The notes beneath the pieces are model-generated. The model had not been told where the DNA came from and did no database searches. It saw nothing but the letters and a program-made list of their open reading frames with translations. A program made the position numbers and the translations under genes. Shown here in pieces: positions 52,729 through 60,582 of a stretch of DNA of 64,000 nt (within the stretch, counting starts at the first letter, position 1; each line of letters opens with the position of its first letter). Source of the DNA: Shimia_B sp038525525 (GTDB taxonomy: Bacteria > Pseudomonadota > Alphaproteobacteria > Rhodobacterales > Rhodobacteraceae); NCBI GenBank assembly GCA_038525525.1, contig JBCBHO010000002.1, positions 434,001 through 498,000 of the forward strand, read 5' to 3'.

Positions 52729-53313
52729 TCAGACCCCGAGGCGCGCGGCGCGCACGATGTAGGCCACGACATCCGGGTCGAGGCTCATGACGACCTCGTA
52801 GCCATCCGAGCCCTTGGGCGTGATGCGCACGGTACGCGCGCCGCGGATTTCGCCCGAGACGATCCCGCGGAGGCGGTCGGCAGAGACCATGGCCTTGGCC
52901 ACGGTCGTCTCGCTGTCGATGGAGATGCCATGGACCTGTTCAGTGAGATCTCGCAGCGCCTCGAGCCGCGCGGCGCGGATGGCCAGGAGCCTGCGCTGGT
53001 TGGTGGAGGCACCCGGCTGCTTGGAGACCTGCGACAGGCCGCGCCCCTCGATGGAGGGCAGCGCGACACCGAGCGCGCCGGAGGAGGACGCCGAGAGCGG
53101 CCCGGACAGGGACAGGGTCGACGGGAGAGCGCCGGGCGCAGCCGGGCGGGGCTCGGACACCGAGTCGATGTCGTCCTTCATGGAGGCAAGCGCGGCGGTG
53201 CGTCCGGTCACGAGGGACGGCAGCGCGTCCCAGGCCCTCATCGGCGCCGAGCACCCGGCCGCGAGGGACACTGCCAGGAAGGCGATGGGCAGAGATAGGC
53301 GGGATGGGCGCAT
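52729..53313 (-). CDS. FlgP/LPP20-like flagellar outer-membrane lipoprotein
   Basis: 194 aa lipoprotein: signal ending LAAGC. The C-terminal half holds the LPP20/FlgP domain (AIRAARLEALRDLTEQVHG and VSGEIRGARTVRI). In Vibrio and Campylobacter FlgP forms outer-membrane-associated disks or rings of the motor. ATG at 53313 follows GAGAGG by 5 nt; upstream codons are rejected because the signal peptide would be displaced. First gene of the operon, with a sigma-54 promoter match 37 bp upstream. Confidence 0.78.
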   Translation of the reverse strand: MRPSRLSLPIAFLAVSLAAGCSAPMRAWDALPSLVTGRTAALASMKDDIDSVSEPRPAAPGALPSTLSLSGPLSASSSGALGVALPSIEGRGLSQVSKQPGASTNQRRLLAIRAARLEALRDLTEQVHGISIDSETTVAKAMVSADRLRGIVSGEIRGARTVRITPKGSDGYEVVMSLDPDVVAYIVRAARLGV

Positions 53314-53349
53314 GGCAGCCTCTCGGGTCCATTGGATCGAGGTGCTCGG

Positions 53350-53365
53350 TGCAAGGCCCATGCCA
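53350..53365 (-). promoter_or_regulatory. Sigma-54 promoter for flgP-flgT-flgA-flgM
   Basis: On the minus strand TGGCATG-GGCC-TTGCA, one base off the consensus TGGCACG-N4-TTGCW, with GG and GC exactly 12 bp apart. It lies 37 bp before the flgP-like start. Confidence 0.85.
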
Positions 53366-53421
53366 CGTGGCTGCCGTGTCTGGGCCCGCGGGGCGCGGCG
53401 GTCAGTCCATCACCCCATACA

Positions 53422-53437
53422 TGGCACGGTGCTTGCT
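53422..53437 (+). promoter_or_regulatory. Sigma-54 promoter for flhA
   Basis: TGGCACG-GTGC-TTGCT is a full consensus -24/-12 element with correct spacing, 37 bp before the flhA ATG. Divergent from the flgP promoter, so one activator could serve both. Confidence 0.92.
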
Positions 53438-53473
53438 GCTCTCGCCTCGAGGCATTTGGAGGGGACCCGCCGC

Positions 53474-55672
53474 ATGGCCACGTTGACGCCCAGCGTCCTG
53501 ACATCTCGGTCGGGCGCCTACCTGGGATCAAGCCTTCTGCCCGTGGGCATCCTCGCGGTCGTGGCCATGATGGTGCTGCCGCTGCCGCTCGCGCTCCTCG
53601 ACACCTTCTTCGTGGTCAATATCCTGCTCTCGCTCCTCGTGCTGATGGTGGCATTCTACAGCTACCGGCCGCTCGATTTCTCTTCCTTCCCCTCGGTGCT
53701 CCTCATCGCCACCGTCCTGCGCCTCGCGCTCAACGTGGCCTCCACCCGCATCGTGCTGACCTCGGGGCACGAGGGAAGCGCGGCGGCGGGCAAGGTGATC
53801 GAAGCCTTCGGTAATTTCGTCATCGCCGGCAATTTCGCGGTGGGGCTCGTCGTCTTCGTGATCCTCGTGATCATCAACCTCGTGGTGATCACCAAGGGTG
53901 CGGGCCGGGTCTCGGAGGTCTCGGCGCGCTTCACGCTCGACGCCATGCCGGGCAAGCAGATGGCCATCGACGCGGATCTCAATGCCGGCCTTCTGACGCC
54001 GGAGCAGGCGCGGGAGCGCCGCGCGGAGGTCAGCGAAGAGGCGGATTTCTACGGCGCCATGGACGGCGCATCGAAATTCGTGAAGGGCGATGCCATCGCG
54101 GGCATCCTCATCCTTCTGGCCAACATCATCGGCGGCATCGCCATCGGCACCTCGCAGCACGGGCTGAGCCTCGGGGCCGCGGCGGAGACATACGTTCTCC
54201 TGTCGATCGGGGACGGGCTCGTGGCGCAGATCCCCTCGCTGCTCCTGTCGATCGCGACCGCCGTGATCGTCACACGGGTGGCGTCCACCAATGACATGGC
54301 CGATCACATCGGCTCCCAGATCGGGCTGCACCGCGCCTGGGTGCCGGTGGCCGTGGTGCTCGCCATCATGGGGCTAATCCCGGGCATGCCCAACGTGCTC
54401 TTCCTCGGTGCGGCAGCGCTGGCGGCGGGCGTGGCGTGGATGACGCGGGACCAGCTCGCCGAGGCCGGTCCTGTCGCTGCGTCGGTGGGTGGCTCGGGTC
54501 GCTCCGGCCCCGCTGGGAGCCCGGTGCAGAGAGCGGCGCTGCCCGCCCCCGACGCCGCCGCCGCGGGCAGCGATGCGCCTGAGGAGACCGGCATCACGCC
54601 CGAGGACGTCACCGACTACGCGCCCATCACGCTCCAGATCGGCATCGGTCTCATCCCTCTCATCGAGGGCGGGGGCACCAGCGGCCTCGTCTCGCGCATC
54701 ACCGGCATCCGGCGCGACGCGTCGAAGGCCATGGGCTTCGTCATTCCCGGCGTGCGCATCCGCGACGACATGGGGCTGCCCACCAATGGCTACCGTATCC
54801 GCGTCCGGCAGGCGGCCGTGGCCGAGGACACGGCCTATCCCGACCGCAAGCTCGCGCTGCCCGGCGCCACGACCACGCGCAGGCTGCGCGGGATCGAGGT
54901 GAAGGACCCCTCTTTCGGGATGGATGCTGTCTGGATCCAGCCGCACCAGCGGACCGATGCCGAGGCCGATGAATACGTGGTGGTGGAGCCCGATTCCGTC
55001 ATCGCCACCCATGTGAGCCAGGTGCTCTACGCCCATGCCGCGGACCTGCTGGGCTCCGACGACGTGCAGGACCTGCTCGACAACCTGGAGCGCAGCGCGC
55101 CGACGCTGCTCTCCTCCGTCGTACCGAACCTCGTGCCGCTCCACACGCTCACCGCGGTGCTACGCGCACTCCTCCGGGAGCGGATCCCCATCGCTGACCT
55201 GCCGCGCATCCTCGAAGACCTTGCGGCACTCGCCCACCGCGATGCGGAGCCCGCGCTCCTCGCCGAGCACCTCCGCCCGGCCCTCGCGCCGCAGCTTCTC
55301 GAGCAGATCGCGCCGCTGAAATCACCGATCTCGGTGATCACGCTGGCCCCGAATCTCGAGGAGCTCCTCACCCGTTCGCAGCATGAAACGGTGGGGCTCG
55401 TCGTCGATCAGACCCTCGCGCGGCGCGTGCTGGCCGACATCATCTCCGCCCAAGAGACCGCCGCCGCCAAGGGCAATCGGGCGGTCATCGTCGTGGCCGC
55501 CGGGCTGCGCCGCGCCTTCTCGGGTTTCCTGCGCAGCCACGGCAGCGACACAATCGTGCTCGGCGTCCACGAGCTGCCCGAAACGCGCAAGGTCGAGATC
55601 ATAGCGCGCGTGGGCGCAGGCGTGGCGTCATCCGCCGATGCGCCGGCGCCGGCGCCGAGCGTGCAGGAGTAG
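53474..55672 (+). CDS. flhA: FlhA, flagellar type III export gate protein
   Basis: 732 aa. Eight N-terminal helices (to about 330) with the FHIPEP signature RFTLDAMPGKQMAID and the preceding cytoplasmic loop, then a ~350-residue cytosolic domain (NLERSAPTLL, QHETVGLVVDQ) that docks export chaperones. ATG at 53474 follows GGAGG by 9-11 nt; a frame open 220 codons upstream crosses the sigma-54 promoter and opposing genes and is not coding. First gene of flhA-flhF fragment-fliA. Confidence 0.95.
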   Translation: MATLTPSVLTSRSGAYLGSSLLPVGILAVVAMMVLPLPLALLDTFFVVNILLSLLVLMVAFYSYRPLDFSSFPSVLLIATVLRLALNVASTRIVLTSGHEGSAAAGKVIEAFGNFVIAGNFAVGLVVFVILVIINLVVITKGAGRVSEVSARFTLDAMPGKQMAIDADLNAGLLTPEQARERRAEVSEEADFYGAMDGASKFVKGDAIAGILILLANIIGGIAIGTSQHGLSLGAAAETYVLLSIGDGLVAQIPSLLLSIATAVIVTRVASTNDMADHIGSQIGLHRAWVPVAVVLAIMGLIPGMPNVLFLGAAALAAGVAWMTRDQLAEAGPVAASVGGSGRSGPAGSPVQRAALPAPDAAAAGSDAPEETGITPEDVTDYAPITLQIGIGLIPLIEGGGTSGLVSRITGIRRDASKAMGFVIPGVRIRDDMGLPTNGYRIRVRQAAVAEDTAYPDRKLALPGATTTRRLRGIEVKDPSFGMDAVWIQPHQRTDAEADEYVVVEPDSVIATHVSQVLYAHAADLLGSDDVQDLLDNLERSAPTLLSSVVPNLVPLHTLTAVLRALLRERIPIADLPRILEDLAALAHRDAEPALLAEHLRPALAPQLLEQIAPLKSPISVITLAPNLEELLTRSQHETVGLVVDQTLARRVLADIISAQETAAAKGNRAVIVVAAGLRRAFSGFLRSHGSDTIVLGVHELPETRKVEIIARVGAGVASSADAPAPAPSVQE

Positions 55673-55678
55673 AGCGCC

Positions 55679-56002
55679 ATGGGAACGCAGAGCTTTTTCG
55701 CCTCCGACACGATCACGGCGCTCGAACTCGTCGAGAAGACCTTCGGGGAAGACGCACTCATCCTCTCCGTGGAATGGAGCGATGACCGCGTGGAGGTGCG
55801 CGCCACCGACCTTTCCCTTGAGGAGGTGAAGGCCGCGGCGCCGCCTCTCCCCCGCGCGGCGCCCGCGCCTGTGCCCGGGCCAACACCGGCCTCGCATCGC
55901 CCGGGCTTCCTCGACCCCGCACGCCCCAGTCCTTTTGACCGCGATGCCGCCTTCTTCCGAAGCGTCCGCGCCGACGCCCCCACGAACCGCGACGCGCCAT
56001 GA
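55679..56002 (+). CDS. FlhF N-terminal-domain-like short protein (GTPase domain absent)
   Basis: 107 aa. The first 45 residues (FFASDTITALELVEKTFG, EDALILSV, RVEVRA) resemble the N-terminal B-domain of the SRP-type GTPase FlhF. The rest is Pro/Ala-rich and disordered; the NG GTPase domain with P-loop is missing. It sits between flhA and fliA, where gammaproteobacteria carry flhF-flhG. GGAG lies upstream of the ATG and its stop overlaps the fliA start (ATGA). It may be a remnant or a reduced functional protein. Confidence 0.65.
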   Translation: MGTQSFFASDTITALELVEKTFGEDALILSVEWSDDRVEVRATDLSLEEVKAAAPPLPRAAPAPVPGPTPASHRPGFLDPARPSPFDRDAAFFRSVRADAPTNRDAP

Positions 56003-56718
56003 TCGCACCCCATGGCTACCGAGAGCAGCGCCCGGAGCCCGAGCGGCTCGTGGCCGAGCATATGCCGCTCGTCCATCGGCTGGCGTGGCATTTCCGCGGG
56101 CGTGTGGGCCGCTTCGTGGAGGTCGATGACCTGATCCAGGCGGGATATGTCGGGCTGGTGGAGGCCACCTCCCGCTACACTGTTCAGGAAGGGGTGACCT
56201 TTGGGGCCTACGCCGCGATCCGCGTGCGGGGCGCGATCCTCGATGCCCTTCGGCGCAATTCCAACCTCTGCCGCAAGACCGTGCTCATGCGCCAGACAGT
56301 GGCCAAGGCCCGCGGCAAGCTCACCCAGCGGCTGGGCCGGGAGCCGGACATGGCCGAGCTTGCCGCCGATCTCGAGATCACTGTGCCGGAGCTGCAGGAC
56401 TGGGAGGCGCGGTTCCAGGTGAACCAGCTGCAATCGCTCGATGAGATCTACACCGACCAGTCGCTTCTCTTCGGCGACATGGGAGCCAGCGCCGAGCGCC
56501 AGACCGAGCTGTCAGAGCTCAAGAGCCTCCTCCGGGACGCCATCGAAGCCCTGCCCGAGCGGGAGGCGCTCGTGCTTCAGCTCTGCTATGTCGAGGAACT
56601 CAACGTCTACGAGATGGGGGCGGTGCTCGATGTCACACCGGGCCGCGTCTCGCAGCTCAAGAAAGCCGCAATCGAACGGCTGAGAAAGACCATGACGGCG
56701 CGGCTGGGAGAGGCCTAG
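55999..56718 (+). CDS. fliA: FliA, flagellar sigma-28 factor
   Basis: 239 aa sigma-70-family factor with regions 2 (LVHRLAWHFRGRVGRFVEVDDLIQAGYVGL region, about 24-55), 3 (AAIRVRGAILDALRR) and 4 (LPEREALVLQLCYVEELNVYEMGAVLDVTPGRVSQL region). Region 1.1 is absent, as in FliA. It directs late genes such as fliC and fliD; candidate promoters are marked at both. Coupled to the FlhF-like ORF and convergent with fliD with 4-bp overlapping stops. Confidence 0.93.
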   Translation: MIAPHGYREQRPEPERLVAEHMPLVHRLAWHFRGRVGRFVEVDDLIQAGYVGLVEATSRYTVQEGVTFGAYAAIRVRGAILDALRRNSNLCRKTVLMRQTVAKARGKLTQRLGREPDMAELAADLEITVPELQDWEARFQVNQLQSLDEIYTDQSLLFGDMGASAERQTELSELKSLLRDAIEALPEREALVLQLCYVEELNVYEMGAVLDVTPGRVSQLKKAAIERLRKTMTARLGEA

Positions 56719-58355
56719 GGCCGGTCCCTGTTGTAGGCGGCCATGAGATCCTCGAGGTATTCCCCGGTGGCATTGAGCTGCGTGATGATCTGCTCCATCT
56801 GCGTGAAGCGCGTCAGGTAGCGCGCCTCGACCTCTTCGGCGCGGCGGGTGAGCGCGTCGAGCGCCTCCTCCTCCTCGCTGATCGAGGCGTTGAGGGCATC
56901 GTTGCGCAGCGACAGGGCACCGTTGCTCTCCAGAAGGCTCGAGAGCTCTGTTTCGAGGGCGCTGATCATGCTGGGGCCGTAATCCACCTGCGCGAGGCGG
57001 GTATCGGCCTCCACGCTGATCGAAATGCCGCGCAGAGGGCCGCTCGAGACCGTGTAGAGCCAGGTGCCGTCGTCCTGCTCGGATCCGAAGACCTCCGTCG
57101 TGCCGAGCCGGGCGCTGCCGGTATCGGGGTCGCGCACGAAGGCGTAGCGGCCGGCCGCGGCGGCATCGAGTGGCGTGCCACTCACGGTGGCCCCGTCCCC
57201 GGTGACGGTGTCGGTGAGGAGCGGAGCCAGGGCTGCCGGGTCCCGGGTGAGCGCGGCGGTGAGCTGCCGGTCATCAAGCGTGAAGGTGCCGTCGCGCTCC
57301 GTGCGGATGCCGAGATCGGCGAGGAATGTTCCGGAGCTCCCCTCGCTGCTGCCGAAACCTTGGGCGAGGGCCGCGTTGAATTGCCGAATGAAGCGGTCGG
57401 CGACCTGGTCTCCGGCCAGTGCGCCCGCCTCTTCCTCGCCCGTGAAGCCCCGCGCCGTCAGCGAAGTGACGAGGCGCTCGGTGGCGTTGAGGATCTCCAC
57501 GAAGCCCTGCATCACCTCCACTGCGCCTTCGATGTTGGCCTCTGCCGTGATGGATACCGGCGCTTCGGTGACCGCGTTGAGATCAAGGCTGACACCGGGA
57601 AGGAGATCATCGACCTGGTTGCTCGCGCGCGTCACCGCGATCCCGTTGAGCGAAAGTTCCGCGTTGCCTGCCGCCTGAGCCTGAACCGGGGCAGGATCGG
57701 CGCTGAAATCGAAGGCCTGCAACGCGGGGTCGGCGGCGGGGTCTACACTGATACGCAACGCATTCTCCGCGCCGGTCTCTGATATGACGCCCAGCGTGAA
57801 GGTGCCGTCGCCCACGTCGATCACCTGCGCGGAGACACCGCTGAGCGACGAGAGCGCGCTGGCGAGATCGTCTAGGGTAGCCTCGGCTGTCAGATCGAGG
57901 GTCTGGCCGCGGGTCACATCGGCGGTGAACACGGGTGGCACATCTGCAGACCACGCGCCGAAATCGACCGTGAGCGCACCGGCGCCGAGGGGGGCGGTCG
58001 GATCGGAGAAGCCGCCGAAATTCAGCACTTGGGCCGTCGCGAGCTGCGTCACTTCGATGGATGTGGCGCCCTCGGCCACGGCCGCGGCATCGAGCACGGT
58101 CACACCTACGTCATCGCTGCCGCTTGAGACTGCGAAGGGCGCAAGGCTGCTGATGAGGCGGAGTGCCTCGGAGACCTGTTCCGCCTGGCCTCGCAGCTGG
58201 GCATAGCCCGTGAGCTGGAGCTCAGCGCGGTCAATCCGATCGGTGACGAGCGTGCGCCGTGGGGCGATCTCGGCCTCGGTGAGGGTCTCGGCGAGCTCGC
58301 GGATGTTAATCCCGCTGCCGCCGGAATTCAGGGCCGTGAGAAAATCTGTGGGCAA
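56715..58355 (-). CDS. fliD: FliD, flagellar filament cap
   Basis: 546 aa. N-terminal SGINIRELAETLTEAEIAPRR and FliD_N region with LGAGALTVDFG-type repeats, a central domain, and the FliD_C coiled coils near the C-terminus (EVEARYLTRFTQMEQIITQLNATGEYL, which ends in the typical MEQ...L pattern). It caps the growing filament and folds flagellin. TTG start at 58355 has GGAGG 5-6 nt upstream. It follows motB after 69 bp that hold a sigma-28-like element. Confidence 0.92.
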   Translation of the reverse strand: MPTDFLTALNSGGSGINIRELAETLTEAEIAPRRTLVTDRIDRAELQLTGYAQLRGQAEQVSEALRLISSLAPFAVSSGSDDVGVTVLDAAAVAEGATSIEVTQLATAQVLNFGGFSDPTAPLGAGALTVDFGAWSADVPPVFTADVTRGQTLDLTAEATLDDLASALSSLSGVSAQVIDVGDGTFTLGVISETGAENALRISVDPAADPALQAFDFSADPAPVQAQAAGNAELSLNGIAVTRASNQVDDLLPGVSLDLNAVTEAPVSITAEANIEGAVEVMQGFVEILNATERLVTSLTARGFTGEEEAGALAGDQVADRFIRQFNAALAQGFGSSEGSSGTFLADLGIRTERDGTFTLDDRQLTAALTRDPAALAPLLTDTVTGDGATVSGTPLDAAAAGRYAFVRDPDTGSARLGTTEVFGSEQDDGTWLYTVSSGPLRGISISVEADTRLAQVDYGPSMISALETELSSLLESNGALSLRNDALNASISEEEEALDALTRRAEEVEARYLTRFTQMEQIITQLNATGEYLEDLMAAYNRDRP

Positions 58356-58380
58356 TGGTCCCTCCCTCGTTCTCCCACGA

Positions 58381-58406
58381 GAACGGTCGCGTCTCGCGTT
58401 TCTTTA
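58381..58406 (-). promoter_or_regulatory. Sigma-28-like promoter for fliD
   Basis: On the minus strand TAAAGAA, then about 13 nt, then CCGTTC, 26 nt before the fliD start. The fliC upstream region shows the same TAAAGAA...CGTT arrangement. Confidence 0.45.
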
Positions 58407-58424
58407 GCCACCGCCGCGCGGGCC

Positions 58425-59609
58425 TCAGTACTGGAACTCGATCTCGATGCGCCTGTTACGCTCGCGCCCGGCGGCGGTGGCGTTGTCGGCGACAGGCATG
58501 GACTCGCCCCGGCTCAGCGCGCTCATGCGGGCCCCGGCGATACCGTTGGCCGATTGCAGCTCGCGCACGACCGAAGAGGCGCGCGCCGCCGCGAGGCCCC
58601 AGTTGTCGCGGAACGGGGAGGACGGGGCGAGCGGCACGGAGTCGGTGTGGCCGGTCACGACGATGTCGCTGGCATCGTCCAGAGCGGCGAAGGCGATGCG
58701 CGAGATGATCTCTCGGGCCTCGAAAGTCAGATCGGCATCGCCCGAGGGAAATGCGCCCCCGGCCCCGACGGTGACGATGACCTTGTCATCCTCCTGCGCC
58801 ACGGTCACGAGCCCTTCGCCCAGCTGCTCGCGCAGCGCCACGCGCAGCTCGGCTTCGGCGATGGCCGCGCGGCGCGCGGCGGTTTCGAGTGCCTCCGCCT
58901 CCTCGGCATCTTCCTGCGCCGCGCGCGCCAGATCGCGCAAGTCCTCGGTCAGGCCTTCGAGTTGCAGCTCGGGCTCCGCCTCCGGCGGCACCTGTTCGGC
59001 GGCGATTTCGTCGAGCGCATCGGCGAGCTCGGCGAGGCGGTCGGGCACGTCTTCGGGATCCACGTCCTCGAAATTGACCTGCACGCCTCCCGGCCCGGCC
59101 TCCACCTGCATGTCAGATTGCGCGAGGGCGGTCTCGAGGGCCTGCGCAATGGCGCGCGCCGCCTCTTGCACGGCCTCGCTCGGCGCGGGGCTGCCGCCGC
59201 CCTCTCCCTCGGCGCTGCCATCGCGGCCGGTCCCGTCATCGTTCGCTTCGTTGCGCGACAGGACCTCGGGCTGCGTCACGTCGGTGGTATCCTGCCGGTT
59301 TTCCTCGGTGATCGCGATCTCGGGCGAGGGGCTGAAATTGAGCTCGAGGATGGTGGTGCCCTTGGGCTGCTCGGCCACGGGCACTTCACGCTGGATGCCG
59401 AATGCCTGCTGCAGGGAGCCTGACACGAGCTTGAACTTCGGCTGGTTGAATTCCGCGAAGGAGAGGATGAGCACGAAGAATGCCATTAGCAGGATCGCGA
59501 TGTCGGCGAAGGTCGACATCCATGCCGGCGCGCCCTTGGGCGGGCACTTCTGCCGGTCCTCCGGCGGCTCCTCGAGGGGCACCGGCATGGGGATGGGTTT
59601 CGAGGCCAT
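58425..59609 (-). CDS. motB: MotB/PomB-type flagellar stator protein
   Basis: 394 aa. One transmembrane helix (about 32-52) with the essential Asp36 in STFADIAILLM, followed by LSFAEFNQPKFK, a segment resembling PomB. A long Glu/Ala-rich linker (about 90-250), longer than in most MotB, precedes the OmpA peptidoglycan-binding domain (VTGHTDSVPL, RERNRRIEIEF). Anchors the stator and conducts the driving ion. Similarity to PomB suggests Na+, but R. sphaeroides relatives run on H+. Operon motA-motB. Confidence 0.92.
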   Translation of the reverse strand: MASKPIPMPVPLEEPPEDRQKCPPKGAPAWMSTFADIAILLMAFFVLILSFAEFNQPKFKLVSGSLQQAFGIQREVPVAEQPKGTTILELNFSPSPEIAITEENRQDTTDVTQPEVLSRNEANDDGTGRDGSAEGEGGGSPAPSEAVQEAARAIAQALETALAQSDMQVEAGPGGVQVNFEDVDPEDVPDRLAELADALDEIAAEQVPPEAEPELQLEGLTEDLRDLARAAQEDAEEAEALETAARRAAIAEAELRVALREQLGEGLVTVAQEDDKVIVTVGAGGAFPSGDADLTFEAREIISRIAFAALDDASDIVVTGHTDSVPLAPSSPFRDNWGLAAARASSVVRELQSANGIAGARMSALSRGESMPVADNATAAGRERNRRIEIEFQY

Positions 59610-59619
59610 CGTGCGCGCC

Positions 59620-60381
59620 CTAGGCCGCCATCAGCTTCGTCTGCATCTTCGGCGGCATGGAGGCCACCATCTTTTCCTGAATCTGGCGCCCGGACGCGCC
59701 CTGGCTGATGTTGCGCAGGCCCGAGATCACCATCTCGCGGTAAAGCACCTCGTTGGCCGAGGCGCTTTCGAGCTTGGCCAGCAAGGGGCCGAAGATTACG
59801 TTGGCGAGGAAGGCACCGTAGAGCGTCGTCAGGAGGGCCACGGCCATGGCCGGACCAATAGCCTTGGGATCGGCCATGTTGCCCAGCATCTGCACGAGGC
59901 CGATGAGGGTCCCGATCATGCCCATGGCGGGCGCGATATCCACCCATCCGCGCAGGACCTCGTGGATGTCGTTGTGGCGCACCTTCATGCCCTTGATCTC
60001 CTGCTTGAGCTGATCGACGAGCTTCATCTCGTCGGCGCCGTCCACGAGAAGCTGCAGGCCCTTGGAGAAGAATGCGTCGGGGACCTCCTGCCCTTCGAGC
60101 GCCATGAGCCCGCTTTTGCGGGAGACGTCCGACAGCTCCACCATGCGGGTGATCAGCGCCTCGGTGTCGGGCGGCTTCCCGAGGAAGGCCTTGCTCATGC
60201 CTTTGAAGCTGCCGAGGAAGATCGGCATCTTCGACTTCAGCATGACGGCGAAGAACGAGCCGCCCAGCACGATGAGGATCGAAGCCACGTCGATGAAGGG
60301 GCCGAGGCCGCCGGCGGTGATCATCGCGCCCGCGACCATGCCCACGGCACCGATGAGCCCAAACAGCGACGCGAGATCCAT
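59620..60381 (-). CDS. motA: MotA/PomA-type flagellar stator protein
   Basis: 253 aa, four helices. PomA-like features: MDLASLFGLIG start, ITAGGLGPFIDVASILIVLGGS, and the channel-lining GWVDIAPAMGMIGTLIGLVQML and DPKAIGPAMAVALLTTLYGA regions. The size and N-terminus match PomA (~253 aa) better than E. coli MotA (295 aa). A sigma-54 promoter match lies 50 bp upstream; motB follows 10 bp downstream. Confidence 0.93.
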   Translation of the reverse strand: MDLASLFGLIGAVGMVAGAMITAGGLGPFIDVASILIVLGGSFFAVMLKSKMPIFLGSFKGMSKAFLGKPPDTEALITRMVELSDVSRKSGLMALEGQEVPDAFFSKGLQLLVDGADEMKLVDQLKQEIKGMKVRHNDIHEVLRGWVDIAPAMGMIGTLIGLVQMLGNMADPKAIGPAMAVALLTTLYGAFLANVIFGPLLAKLESASANEVLYREMVISGLRNISQGASGRQIQEKMVASMPPKMQTKLMAA

Positions 60382-60430
60382 GCTTCATCCCTCCTCTCGC
60401 GCCCGAGCCGGGGCGCCTCAGGGAGAAAGA

Positions 60431-60446
60431 CGCAAGAACCGTACCA
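60431..60446 (-). promoter_or_regulatory. Sigma-54 promoter for motAB
   Basis: On the minus strand TGGTACG-GTTC-TTGCG, differing from consensus only at the fourth base and the last; GG-GC spacing is 12. It lies 50 bp before the motA ATG. Confidence 0.82.
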
Positions 60447-60507
60447 AATGAGCTCTCGAAAATACCTTCTGAAGACAGGGGCTTAGGATCAAATCAACGG
60501 AGACGCC

Positions 60508-60533
60508 TAAAGAATTTCGGGGTGGGTCGTTTC
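60508..60533 (+). promoter_or_regulatory. Sigma-28-like promoter for fliC
   Basis: TAAAGAA at 60508-60514 and GTCGTTTC at 60526-60533, about 50 nt before the flagellin start. The -35 matches the sigma-28 consensus; the -10 only partly (GCCGATAA). Confidence 0.45.
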
Positions 60534-60582
60534 CTTGCTCAGGCGCTGAACGGCGCGGGTAGTGCAAAGAGAGAGGACCACC

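Noticed and set aside
56715..56718. Frameshift or truncation at the fliA/fliD junction
   Set aside because: The 4-bp overlap of convergent stop codons is ordinary in this compact genome, as also at 35015-35018.
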